DNA of 64,000 bases from Bartonella sp. M0177 (GTDB lineage Bacteria; Pseudomonadota; Alphaproteobacteria; Rhizobiales; Rhizobiaceae). Below are positions 11,818 to 19,677 of this stretch, one piece after another. The position numbers and the translations under genes were made by a program. The stretch lies in NCBI RefSeq assembly GCF_016102285.1, contig NZ_JACFOY010000001.1, positions 1,054,001-1,118,000 on the forward strand. The letters are read 5' to 3'. The first letter of the stretch is position 1, and every line of letters begins with the position of its first letter. The notes beneath the pieces are model-generated. The model did no database searches. It worked only from the letters and a program-made list of their open reading frames with translations, and was not told the DNA's origin.

Positions 11818-12476
11818 AATGGGCCTCCGGTAAACTTGAAAATAGACAACAAAGAATAAAATTGTTTCAGACGTTTTAAAGATATTAAAATCTCTTTTTC
11901 AAGAAACCTAAATTCGTTGTTTAACATCTTTTACGAGTGGAAAATAGAGCGCTCGAAACGATGTAATGAATTGGCAAAATTAAATATTTATATGGAAAAT
12001 TGTATCTGTCATCTTCGAAAGAATGATTGAGTAATCGAAATGAGTCGTTTCAAAAAAGAACCTGAATTAATGGGAAATTTAGACTGGAACCAATTACAAT
12101 AATTTTGGCTGCTGTTTTCCTAAACTTTTGCTTTCCGAAAACGGTCCTTGTTTAATAGGTAAGTTTGCGGGTACCGGTTTCACGAATTTTGCCAGTAAAA
12201 CAGTAAACGCATATCTTGCTATAATTTGCGTGGCTTACGGGCGTTGGCACTCTAATTGGCGGCATTCAGGCGGATGACCGCCACTATATATCGTTGAAAG
12301 TTCAATTATTTCGGAAGTTCAAAGCGAGATAATGATTTGCCATTGCAAGGTTGAAAATCGTCGTACGGGTTGCGATCGGTTAAGTCTTGTCCCCGTCGGT
12401 ATAGCGGCTATTAACGCTATTACGGGGACAAAACTTCTAAAAACGGATATCTAATGAAATTCTTTGCTGGAAAACA
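11818..12476. other. 659-base non-coding gap between VOC and MHS genes
   Basis: No convincing reading frame, tRNA or mobile element is seen. The DNA is AT-rich. Two structures stand out: GGCGG-ATGA-CCGCC at 12269-12282, and the large nested inverted repeat at 12387-12431 described separately. The side near 11818 should contain the VOC promoter. Confidence 0.5.
12387..12431. repeat. nested 45-base inverted repeat downstream of the MHS transporter gene
   Basis: An outer perfect 10-bp stem, TTGTCCCCGT (12387-12396) against ACGGGGACAA (12422-12431), encloses an inner stem ATAGCG (12401-12406) against CGCTAT (12415-12420). It lies 46 bases beyond the stop of the minus-strand transporter gene and probably folds at the 3' end of its mRNA. 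Neither side has a U-run, so it is a poor intrinsic terminator. It could protect the mRNA 3' end. Confidence 0.55.
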
Positions 12477-13787
12477 CTAGTTCTTGAACTTGGTATATCG
12501 TTTCCCTTGGTCGCAAAGAACGGAGACGACGACAATGATCGCCGAGCAGATTAAAATTAAGGAAACAGCGGATGTAGAATGGGTCGGCGACGCTGCGACA
12601 AGCCCTAAGGCACTCATTGGAGCCAAACCGCCGGCAATTGCTGTTCCAAGCTCACGACCGGTTCCAACGCCTGTGGATCTGGTTTCGACAGGAAATTGAC
12701 GGCTTAAAAATGACCCTTGTGGCGCAAACATCATCGGCGCCAGGATACCTGTGGCGATGGCAAGAGCAAAGTAGATCATAAGGTGATTACCGCTTTCGAG
12801 CAATATCATAAAGGGGTAAGCAAAGGCAATAGAAAGGATACCACCGGTAGCTAAAACGGCTTTGCTACTCCAACGGTCGCATAACCAGCCGAATGCCGGG
12901 ACAGAAAAAATAGCTATGAAGCTCGCAATTGTTATCGAAAGTGATGTGGTTTTCGCACTTACATGCTGATACTCGACAAGATAAGCGAGTGAAAAAGTTT
13001 TAAAAATATAACTTAAGGCGTTATATCCGATAGCAACGAAAAAGACGACCAACAGACCTTTGAAACTGTATTTAAATACATCTTTCAAAGGCGTGTTATG
13101 TTGAGTGTGTTCATTTTTCATATCAACGAATTCGGGTGTTTCAGGTAATTGACTGCGAACCCATAAGCCGACAAAAACAAGTGCAATCGACAACAGAAAA
13201 GGTATTCTCCATCCGCCTGAGATTAAAAAATTATCGCCATGAATGGTGAGTATATAGATAATTCCCGAAGATAGTAGGAGCCCGAGATTTAATCCCAGAG
13301 CTGGCCAGGCACCTTGCCTTCCGCGTCTGGTTTGCGAGGCGTGTTCATATGAGGTTACCGCCGCACCTGCCAATTCTGCACCGGCTCCAAGTCCTTGAAT
13401 AATTCTTATTGCGACAAGCAGAACCGCACTCCAAATGCCCAACTTTTCATAAGACGGGATGAGACCTATCAGGGCAGTGCATGTACCCATCATACAAAAT
13501 GTTACAAATAACATTTTTTTGCGACCGTAACGATCTCCGAAATATCCAAAGAACATACCGCCGATTGGACGCGCAAGAAAACCGATTGCAAAAGTGGCAA
13601 ACGCTTTCAAAGTGGCTGATTGTGTATCGGAACTGTCGAAAAATACACGGCCGAATACGATTGATGCCATGGTTGCATAAAGATAGAAATCATACCATTC
13701 CAACATCGACCCGACGATCGTAGCTGTCGCAACTTTTCTGTTGCGCTTTTTTGTTTCAACTTCCGTTTCATCTTTTATTACGTTCAT
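12477..13787 (-). CDS. MFS transporter, metabolite:H+ symporter (MHS) family
   Basis: A 436-residue inner-membrane permease with 12 predicted hydrophobic segments. The signature GSMLEWYDFYLYATMASIVFG in TM1, the loop motif GYFGDRYGRKKML after TM2 and RIIQGLGAGAELAGAAVTSYE in TM4 place it with the MHS group (KgtP, ShiA, ProP, citrate permeases), which import carboxylates or zwitterions with protons. An upstream in-frame start exists at 13838, but the ATG at 13787 sits behind GGGAGGAGCTTAGG and gives the family-like N-terminus, so it was chosen. It is divergent from lhgO across a short region with palindromes, suggesting it carries 2-hydroxyglutarate or a related acid. That substrate is inferred from context only. 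Confidence 0.9.
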   Translation of the reverse strand: MNVIKDETEVETKKRNRKVATATIVGSMLEWYDFYLYATMASIVFGRVFFDSSDTQSATLKAFATFAIGFLARPIGGMFFGYFGDRYGRKKMLFVTFCMMGTCTALIGLIPSYEKLGIWSAVLLVAIRIIQGLGAGAELAGAAVTSYEHASQTRRGRQGAWPALGLNLGLLLSSGIIYILTIHGDNFLISGGWRIPFLLSIALVFVGLWVRSQLPETPEFVDMKNEHTQHNTPLKDVFKYSFKGLLVVFFVAIGYNALSYIFKTFSLAYLVEYQHVSAKTTSLSITIASFIAIFSVPAFGWLCDRWSSKAVLATGGILSIAFAYPFMILLESGNHLMIYFALAIATGILAPMMFAPQGSFLSRQFPVETRSTGVGTGRELGTAIAGGLAPMSALGLVAASPTHSTSAVSLILICSAIIVVVSVLCDQGKRYTKFKN

Positions 13788-13908
13788 CCTAAGCTCCTCC
13801 CATATCGCGAACGTCTTCCTCCAGCGTGTGAATGGCACGCATTGATGAAAGCGCGACCACTAAACTTTATCGCGATTGTTATTGCCAGATATCATGTTGT
13901 ATGATAAC

Positions 13909-13936
13909 TTGACAAGTCAATTTGATAACTATCAAA
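13909..13936. promoter_or_regulatory. adjacent palindromes between MHS transporter and lhgO (candidate FCD/GntR operators)
   Basis: Two inverted repeats lie directly side by side: TTGAC-aa-GTCAA (13909-13920) and TTTGATA-ac-TATCAAA (13921-13936, 7-bp arms). TTGACA at 13909-13914 also looks like a -35 element pointing towards lhgO, so a bound protein would block it. The shared string CAAGTCAA(T)TTGATA at 13913-13927 recurs in front of the nearby gntR gene at 15417-15430. The location between divergent genes and next to a GntR/FCD regulator makes this a good operator candidate. Binding itself is inferred. Confidence 0.55.
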
Positions 13937-13973
13937 ATCAAAAAATCCGGTTCAATTTTTTGGGAGGAAATAA

Positions 13974-15173
13974 GTGGCATTTTATGATTTTTGCGTTGTT
14001 GGTGCCGGAATTGTCGGTTTGTCAACCGCTATGCAGCTATTGCAAAAATATCCGCAGAAGAAGCTCGTCGTTATTGAGAAGGAAGGTGGGCCGGCATTTC
14101 ATCAAACCGGGCATAATAGCGGGGTTATTCATGCAGGAGTATATTACGCCCCTGGCAGTTTAAAAGCGCGATTTTGCAAAGAAGGATTGGCAGCGACTAT
14201 CGCCTTTTGTAAGTCTCATAATGTCCGCTTTGAACAATGCGGTAAATTGATTGTTGCTACCAACCCGATAGAACTCGAACGGCTTGATGCGCTTGAACAA
14301 AGGGCAACCAAAAATGGTTTAAATCTCGAAAGAGTTGACAAGGGATGGATAAAGGAAAACGAACCGTCTATTTCGGGTTTAAGCGGTTTGCTCGTTAAAG
14401 ATACCGGTATTGTCGATTATCCAGGTATGTGCAAAGCAATGGCAAATGAAATTATCCGTTTAGGAGGGGAAATTCGCTACAATACGGCATGTTTTGCTAT
14501 AGAAGAAAAAGCGGATTGCGTTGTTGTAGGCAATTCGGCCGGAACTATAGAAGCGAGATATCTCATTGTCTGTGGTGGACTACAGGCGGATCGACTCGCC
14601 AAAATGGCAGGTTTGAAGATAGATTTCCAGATTATCCCTTTTCGTGGAGATTATTTTCGTCTGTCATCACGTTTGAAGAATTTGCCCAAACATCTCATTT
14701 ATCCGGTACCAGATCCCGACCTTCCATTTTTGGGAGTTCATCTAACAAGAATGATTAATGGAGCCACCACTGTCGGGCCCAATGCATGTTTGGCACTGGC
14801 GCGTGAAAAATATTCCCGCTTTGCTTTCAATCTTAAAGATGCCTTATCCATGGTGTCTTTTTCCGGTCTCTGGCACGTATTGTGGAACAATAGAAAGTCG
14901 GCTTTTTCCGAGCTGGAAAGCAGCTTTATGCCGAGACAATATCTCAAATTGTGCCAAAAGTACTGTCCTGAACTGAAAATTGAGGATTTGCAGCCCTATC
15001 CTTCAGGCATAAGGGCTCAAGCAGTTTTAGCCAATGGGGATATGGTTCATGACTTTTTAATAAAACAGACTGCACGTATGATACATATATGTAACGCGCC
15101 TTCACCGGCAGCTACTGCATCATTACCGATCGGTCGTCACATTGTTTCGCTCGTTGAAAAAATGGATGTCTAA
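13974..15173 (+). CDS. lhgO: L-2-hydroxyglutarate oxidase/dehydrogenase
   Basis: LhgO is an FAD enzyme that oxidises L-2-hydroxyglutarate to 2-oxoglutarate, passing electrons to the quinone pool. The 399-residue product has the dinucleotide motif VVGAGIVGLSTAMQLL (about residues 8-23), the IEKE strand end, and the family blocks HQTGHNSGVIHAGVYY (about 44-59) and PFRGDYFRL. Length is normal. The start is a GTG at 13974 with GGGAGGAAA seven bases upstream, and no better ATG is available. It is divergent from an MHS transporter and followed by a GntR/FCD regulator, an arrangement recalling csiD-lhgO with CsiR/LhgR in gammaproteobacteria. No csiD-like glutarate hydroxylase is present in the window. 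Confidence 0.93.
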   Translation: MAFYDFCVVGAGIVGLSTAMQLLQKYPQKKLVVIEKEGGPAFHQTGHNSGVIHAGVYYAPGSLKARFCKEGLAATIAFCKSHNVRFEQCGKLIVATNPIELERLDALEQRATKNGLNLERVDKGWIKENEPSISGLSGLLVKDTGIVDYPGMCKAMANEIIRLGGEIRYNTACFAIEEKADCVVVGNSAGTIEARYLIVCGGLQADRLAKMAGLKIDFQIIPFRGDYFRLSSRLKNLPKHLIYPVPDPDLPFLGVHLTRMINGATTVGPNACLALAREKYSRFAFNLKDALSMVSFSGLWHVLWNNRKSAFSELESSFMPRQYLKLCQKYCPELKIEDLQPYPSGIRAQAVLANGDMVHDFLIKQTARMIHICNAPSPAATASLPIGRHIVSLVEKMDV

Positions 15174-15538
15174 ACCAATAAAGTTATCTGAATTGATAAT
15201 TCAAAAGAAAAACAAAAGACAATATTTTTATATAAAATATTAAATTTGAGTTATATTAATTATTTTACCGTTTGAATTACTATGATTCATAGATCAGTGT
15301 TATTATAAGAATAATAATATTGTATATAGAAATATTTTTATTTATTTTATTTTAAAAAATTATTGGAGAGAGAAAATTGTTGACGTTGAAATGCAGATTA
15401 TAAAAATGGCCCGTGTCAAGTCAATTGATAGAGCTTTCAGACGTAAAATCTTGTTTTGTTGAAAAAATTACGTAAATTGGAGTTGTGACGGCTACGTTGC
15501 AAGTTCTGGCGGGTAAAACAAAAGAAGAGTTTCTGGTG
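15174..15538. other. AT-rich gap before the GntR/FCD gene
   Basis: This 365-base stretch is very AT-rich and shows no gene. It contains a palindrome TGAATT-gat-AATTCA at 15189-15203 and, at 15417-15430, the motif CAAGTCAATTGATA that matches the operator candidate in front of lhgO. The gntR promoter must lie here. A TTGACG at 15380-15385 is a possible -35 element, but no well-spaced -10 can be assigned with confidence. Confidence 0.4.
15417..15430. promoter_or_regulatory. second copy of the lhgO-type motif upstream of gntR
   Basis: CAAGTCAATTGATA here matches CAAGTCAATTTGATA at 13913-13927 except for one T. The core TCAATTGA (15421-15428) is itself a palindrome. It lies about 110 bases upstream of the regulator's preferred start, a position suited to autoregulation. 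The link to the adjacent regulator is inferred from location and repetition. Confidence 0.45.
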
Positions 15539-16291
15539 ATGGATAAAAATAACTTAGATGCCGCTACAATAAACGGCAATTTAAACGATACGACAAACTA
15601 TCCACCAGTAAGAAGAAGAGCGACATTGGCCGATCAGATCGTTGAGGTGTTGCGGTCTCGAATTACGTCCGGAAACTTGGCTGTTGGAGATCAACTGCCA
15701 ACCGAACAACAACTTTCGGATGGTTTTCAGGTTAGCCGGGCAGTGGTGCGCGAGGCTATTGCTCGTTTGAAACAAACTGGACTGATAAGAACACAGCAGG
15801 GCCGCGGGGCTTTTGTGATCAAGCCGAGTGATCCGGCAGATTTTTTAAAACTTGATTTTCATTCCGGTGTTAAGCCTTTTCATGTAATGGAGCTAAGGCG
15901 TGTCATCGAAGTTACTGCGGCCAGATTTGCTGCACAAAGACGGACGGATGACGATATTGCCCATCTTAATCACGAGATAGCAATTTTGGAAAATGCAGGG
16001 GACGATCTTGCCAGACGTGTTGAAGCTGATATGAAGTTTCACCAAGCTATTGCAGTTGCAAGTGGAAATCCGCTTTTTGTGCTGGTTTTAGAGAAATTGC
16101 ATGAAACAATGACAGATTTTTTGAAGCTTGCTCATGGAAATACAAGCAAGGTGGCGGGAGCGTTTCAAGCTGCTGAAAAGGAACATCGGGCAGTTGTCGA
16201 GGCAATATTGAACGGCGATAAAGATAAAGCGGGTAACGCCATGCTACAACATTTGGAGCGGTCGGCTATCAGACTTTCAATTTTTAAATAA
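15539..16291 (+). CDS. GntR-family (FadR/FCD subfamily) transcriptional regulator
   Basis: A 250-residue regulator. The N-terminal winged helix-turn-helix runs from LADQIVEVLRSRI to GLIRTQQGRGAFVI (about residues 28-90), with the typical LPTEQQLSDGFQVSR and VVREAIARL helices. It is followed by an all-helical FCD ligand domain in which ELRRVIE, the DxxFHQAI region (DMKFHQAIA) and EHRAVVEAI carry the acidic and histidine residues that bind a metal and organic-acid effector in this group. The frame is open from a GTG at 15485. The ATG at 15539 with AGAAGAG upstream is preferred, but the start is uncertain. It follows lhgO and probably represses lhgO, the divergent transporter and itself. Confidence 0.88.
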   Translation: MDKNNLDAATINGNLNDTTNYPPVRRRATLADQIVEVLRSRITSGNLAVGDQLPTEQQLSDGFQVSRAVVREAIARLKQTGLIRTQQGRGAFVIKPSDPADFLKLDFHSGVKPFHVMELRRVIEVTAARFAAQRRTDDDIAHLNHEIAILENAGDDLARRVEADMKFHQAIAVASGNPLFVLVLEKLHETMTDFLKLAHGNTSKVAGAFQAAEKEHRAVVEAILNGDKDKAGNAMLQHLERSAIRLSIFK

Positions 16292-16296
16292 TCTAG

Positions 16297-16313
16297 CCGA
16301 TTTTAAAAATCGG
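16297..16313. terminator. short palindrome between convergent gntR and the His-tailed gene
   Basis: CCGATTTT-a-AAAATCGG forms an 8-bp stem with a one-base centre immediately after the gntR stop and before the end of the gene on the other strand. It may act as a weak bidirectional terminator. The lack of a strong GC stem keeps confidence low. Confidence 0.35.
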
Positions 16314-16326
16314 ATTTCTGATCAGA

Positions 16327-16722
16327 TTAATGATCGTTTTCTTCGTGATGGTGGTCATCGTGATCACCGATTTCGATATTGGCATCGTCAAGAGTTAGCT
16401 CATGGCGTTCGCAGGTTTCATACATCCAATTCGTGAATTTTACTTTCAATCCGTTAAGCGAATAAAGATCGGTATAGTAAATACGATTTGTGGCCATGCA
16501 CCAAGGGACGTCTTTCGCGTCAATTCCCGATTGTTTGTGGAGAAGTTCTGTAACATAGGCAATACCTTCCTCACAGCTTTCGGTGCGACAATAATTTTTG
16601 TCCTCGGCAAAGGCATAAAGCTCGGATTTGCCAAGCCAGTTGACGAGGCTGTTGAAAGAAATCGGAATGGCGGCAATGATAATCAAAACGATCAAGCCAA
16701 ATATCCAAATTTTCTTATGCAT
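16327..16722 (-). CDS. membrane-anchored hypothetical protein with His/Asp-rich C-terminus
   Basis: I do not recognise this family. The 131-residue product starts MHKKIWIFGLIVLIIIAAIP, an uncleaved signal-anchor helix at about residues 5-22, so the rest should be periplasmic. Four cysteines (about residues 45, 50, 75 and 102) could form two disulfides. The last dozen residues are almost all His, Asp, Glu and Asn (DHDDHHHEENDH), a pattern typical of metal-binding or metal-sensing tails. A longer reading frame to 16866 exists, but the ATG at 16722 gives a clean membrane anchor. It faces gntR convergently and has no obvious operon partner. A role in zinc, nickel or copper handling is only a guess. 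Confidence 0.65.
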   Translation of the reverse strand: MHKKIWIFGLIVLIIIAAIPISFNSLVNWLGKSELYAFAEDKNYCRTESCEEGIAYVTELLHKQSGIDAKDVPWCMATNRIYYTDLYSLNGLKVKFTNWMYETCERHELTLDDANIEIGDHDDHHHEENDH

Positions 16723-17171
16723 GATGGCACACTTCGCTTGACGTGTTCGTTTGTTGACGACGTTTTCACTTTGTCCGCATGATAGCCGGATTAAGGCCTT
16801 TGAAATAGAGCATAATTGCATCACTCTTTTAAAAAATTCAAATATAAGAGAGTATTCTCTTGGCAAATTGCTGACACGAACGCCCGAACAAGCGCATTAT
16901 AGTCTGAGATATCGGTGTTGAAGTAAACTTATCGCTGCCTTAATAAACGAGAAAAATGGAGTGGGTTTAGAAAAATGCCGTCAACGCGGTTCAAAGCGAT
17001 GAAGGGCGTTCTGAGTGATATGGTAGGATGGTGCGTGGATATAATTGTGGTGGAATGGAATTTTAATGGCCGCGTTCTATTGCATCAGCATTTTTCAACG
17101 CTATGGTGGAAACAAAAGAGGGAAATATTGAGGTTTGACAGATTGTTAGTCTAACCTTGTTTGGTAAGCTT
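16723..17171. other. 449-base gap with a small hairpin
   Basis: No gene is seen. A perfect 6-bp stem AAGAGA-GTAT-TCTCTT lies at 16846-16861. The rest should hold the divergent promoters of the His-tailed gene (leftwards) and the MerR gene (rightwards). Confidence 0.35.
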
Positions 17172-17558
17172 ATGCATGAATATTATTCAATAGGTGAACT
17201 TACGCGGGAATTTGGCGTAACAACGCGGACATTGCGTTATTATGAAGATCAGGGACTTATTGTCCCGATGCGCCGTGGCAGGACACGTCTCTATACCGAG
17301 CTTGATCGGCATCGGTTGCAACAGATATTGAGAGCCAAACGACTGAATTTTACTTTGGCAGAAATTGCCTCTTTGTTGACCGTTACCGGTACGCCGCTTG
17401 ACGATACAGTGAAAGTCGAGAACGTATTGCAAGAAATAAAAGAAAAACGCGAGGATCTCAAACAGATGCGCCGCGATATAGACGAATCATTGCACGAGCT
17501 TGAACGCATAGAAGAAATATGTTTCGAGCGTTTGGCCGAACGGGAAGTCAATGGTTAA
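17172..17558 (+). CDS. MerR-family transcriptional regulator (LiuR-like)
   Basis: A 128-residue one-domain regulator. The N-terminal winged helix YYSIGELTREFGVTTRTLRYYEDQGLI (about residues 4-30) is the classic MerR DNA-binding unit, followed by the RRGRTRLY wing and a C-terminal coiled coil (ENVLQEIKEKREDLKQMRRDIDESLHELERIE) for dimerisation. It lacks a clustered Cys metal-binding motif, so it is not a metal or SoxR-type sensor. The charged-coil type resembles LiuR-like regulators of branched-chain/acyl-CoA catabolism, but no such genes are nearby. The frame opens at TTG 17157. The ATG at 17172 is preferred. Confidence 0.85.
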   Translation: MHEYYSIGELTREFGVTTRTLRYYEDQGLIVPMRRGRTRLYTELDRHRLQQILRAKRLNFTLAEIASLLTVTGTPLDDTVKVENVLQEIKEKREDLKQMRRDIDESLHELERIEEICFERLAEREVNG

Positions 17559-17600
17559 GTCGAAGATAAATTCAGGACAGTTTTAACGCTTTCATCAAAG

Positions 17601-18569
17601 CTATTGTTGCTTTAGAACAGTTTGCCCCCAGCAAGCATTGATGGATTTTTGTAACCTTTCATCGGTCTGACTGACCTCTCCTCTAGAAAATTCGCTCAAC
17701 ATTTGTTGCTGATCTATTTGGTCAAATACACAACTGCAAAAAGCAGTACATAAATGACTATCGGCTTCACTCTCACGACATTCATTGACACAGGAGTTTT
17801 CCAAGGGTTTACGCAATGCATCCGGAGAAGGGGGAAAAACAGCAGAGATACAATAAAGGAGCGCTAACAGGACAGGTTGGTGAACGAGATAAAATATGAG
17901 GCTGTGGCGCCCGATGAGCTGCAAGGATTTGTTGAGCCATTGTGGGTGGATTCCGTTTTGCAAATATATAAATAGATGAAACTTGTCGCAGATGCGGGCT
18001 GTTGTAAGCCCTAAAAGAGCTGAGCCAAACCACGGGAAAACCGGAACATAATCAAATGAGGGGAGGGGATAGCTCGAAAATCCGACCCATAACAAATAAG
18101 GGGCATTGAAAAAATCGGATTTCAGTATGAATGGCAACAGAACGAAGATAAAAATAGCCAAAAAATTCAACACAAGCGGCGTATGCAAGAAGAGCAATCC
18201 GATGACGGTTGTCACAGCTATTTCATGCAATATGCCGAAATAGATGAAGCCTTGCGGCATGATGAAATAGGTAACAACAGAGACAACCAAAGCAGCCAAT
18301 ATGATGATCGACAAGCGTCGGAAATAGGGGAACAAGCGGAACTGTTTTCCCTGTGCAAGATAGAGACTGAAACCGGAAATAAACAGGAAGCAAAACGCGA
18401 CAATGCGCGCCAAAACGCGCAGACTGCCTTCAGCAGGAACTTGAGGGTCTATATAGGAAAAATAGCTCAAATCCCAACTGAAATGATAAACCACCATGCC
18501 AATCAGGGCGAGCCCGCGAAAGAGATCAACCTTTTGTAATCGTATTTTAATCGTTTCAGGCTGGTTCAT
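17601..18569 (-). CDS. DUF1624 / heparan-alpha-glucosaminide N-acetyltransferase-like membrane protein
   Basis: A 322-residue polytopic inner-membrane protein. The opening KVDLFRGLALIGMVVYHFSWDL (about residues 13-34) is the DUF1624 signature, with the Arg-Gly and His residues conserved in the HGSNAT-like acyltransferase clan. About seven hydrophobic segments follow, with the second motif GRHSLIFYLVHQPVLL near residue 220. The last 70 residues are soluble and hold a patterned cysteine cluster C-x3-C-x9-C-x3-C-x-C (NSCVNEC through FCSCV) plus a further Cys near the end. The acyl donor and acceptor are unknown. It is monocistronic and converges on the MerR gene. Confidence 0.8.
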   Translation of the reverse strand: MNQPETIKIRLQKVDLFRGLALIGMVVYHFSWDLSYFSYIDPQVPAEGSLRVLARIVAFCFLFISGFSLYLAQGKQFRLFPYFRRLSIIILAALVVSVVTYFIMPQGFIYFGILHEIAVTTVIGLLFLHTPLVLNFLAIFIFVLLPFILKSDFFNAPYLLWVGFSSYPLPSFDYVPVFPWFGSALLGLTTARICDKFHLFIYLQNGIHPQWLNKSLQLIGRHSLIFYLVHQPVLLALLYCISAVFPPSPDALRKPLENSCVNECRESEADSHLCTAFCSCVFDQIDQQQMLSEFSRGEVSQTDERLQKSINACWGQTVLKQQ

Positions 18570-18664
18570 ATCGGTATCCTTTGCTATCTATCTAACACAA
18601 AGTTCTTGCTTTGCTTGGGTAAATTAGGCCGCTTGTTCATTTTTCCTGTGGGTGGAACATAAAA

Positions 18665-19342
18665 ATGACCAGAATTGAAAAATTTTGCGACGTTGTAAAA
18701 AGTAGGAAGTCTATCAGGGCTTATCTGGATAAAGACGTTGACCGTAAGATGGTGGAAGATATTTTGCGCTTATCGTCGCGAGCACCTTCGGGAGCCAATA
18801 TACAGGCTTGGCAAGTAATCGTTCTCCATAACGGGGCACTGAAAAAGTTGGGACAAAAACTTTTCGACATGTCGGTCGCAGGCATAAAAGAAGAATGTGA
18901 ATATCAATTTTATCCCCGTTCGTGGCGTGAGCCTTATCTCGCGCGGCGGCGTAAAGTCGGCTGGGACCTTTATCGGTCACTGGGTATCGCGCGTTCAGAG
19001 CGGAGCAAGATAGTACACCAGCAAGCGAAAAATTTTATGTTTTTTGGTGCTCCTGTGGGACTTATTTTTACAATGGACAGGGATATGGAGCTTGGCAGTT
19101 GGCTTGATCTTGGCTGTTTTATTCAGACAATCGCACTTGTAGCGAGAAGTTATGGTCTTGATAGCTGTATTCAGGCGGCTTTTTCAGAATATCATAAAAC
19201 GATCTCTGACGAGCTTCAAATACCGCCTGAACGGCAAGTTATTTGCGGACTTGCCCTAGGCTATCGCGATGAAAACGCACCTGAAAACAATTTTCCGACC
19301 GAACGTGTCCCGTTGGAGGATTTTGTTCGCTTTGTTGATTGA
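18665..19342 (+). CDS. nitroreductase-family protein
   Basis: A 225-residue FMN-dependent oxidoreductase of the nitroreductase fold. The FMN-binding VKSRKSIRAYLDKDVDRKMVEDILRLSSRAPSG block occupies residues 11-43, with SxRxF/Y-type arginines, and the C-terminal part carries ICGLALGYRDENAPENNFPTER, the usual VAIGYPD-like segment. Enzymes of this type use NAD(P)H to reduce nitroaromatics or quinones in the cytoplasm. The physiological substrate is not evident. It is divergent from the DUF1624 gene with about 95 bases between them. Confidence 0.9.
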   Translation: MTRIEKFCDVVKSRKSIRAYLDKDVDRKMVEDILRLSSRAPSGANIQAWQVIVLHNGALKKLGQKLFDMSVAGIKEECEYQFYPRSWREPYLARRRKVGWDLYRSLGIARSERSKIVHQQAKNFMFFGAPVGLIFTMDRDMELGSWLDLGCFIQTIALVARSYGLDSCIQAAFSEYHKTISDELQIPPERQVICGLALGYRDENAPENNFPTERVPLEDFVRFVD

Positions 19343-19516
19343 GTTTGACCAAAACGGGATTTCGCTTTGCTTAAATGATAAATGCCGCGAAAATATTTTG
19401 TGAATAGAAAAAATTGTTAATCAAATTTTAATATTGTGTCTTTGCGGGTTCACCGTTATAGGTGTCGTCAATACGAATTCTGCGTTGATTGTATTGCGGG
19501 TATCAAAAGGTGCTTT

Positions 19517-19618
19517 ATGGATGAAATTGTCGAAAAATCATGTTGGGGCATCGCTATTCGGGCATCACTCGGACTCCTTGCTATTATTGCCGTGATTTAT
19601 CTGACTGTCGGTTTCTAG
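19517..19618 (+). CDS. small single-span membrane protein (33 residues)
   Basis: A short frame beginning ATG at 19517, with AAAGG seven bases upstream, encodes MDEIVEKSCWG followed by a strongly hydrophobic segment (IAIRASLGLLAIIAVIYLTVGF). An in-frame GTG at 19436 would extend it, but the resulting N-terminus looks non-biological. It lies 60 bases before sdaA on the same strand. I do not recognise it. The ribosome-binding site and the clean transmembrane helix support translation, but the small size makes it uncertain. Confidence 0.45.
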   Translation: MDEIVEKSCWGIAIRASLGLLAIIAVIYLTVGF

Positions 19619-19677
19619 AATTCGTTCAGGTGCAAACGTCCATTTTATAATGGATATCGATTTGTTCGTTTAAATCC

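Noticed and set aside
12121-12320. About 55-codon stretch without stops in the VOC-MHS gap
   Set aside because: There is no start codon with a ribosome-binding site and no resemblance to any protein. A run this long is expected by chance in a 659-base gap.
11860-12476. Search for tRNA genes in the larger gaps
   Set aside because: No cloverleaf with a T-loop GGTTCGAATCC-type arm was found in this or the other long gaps.
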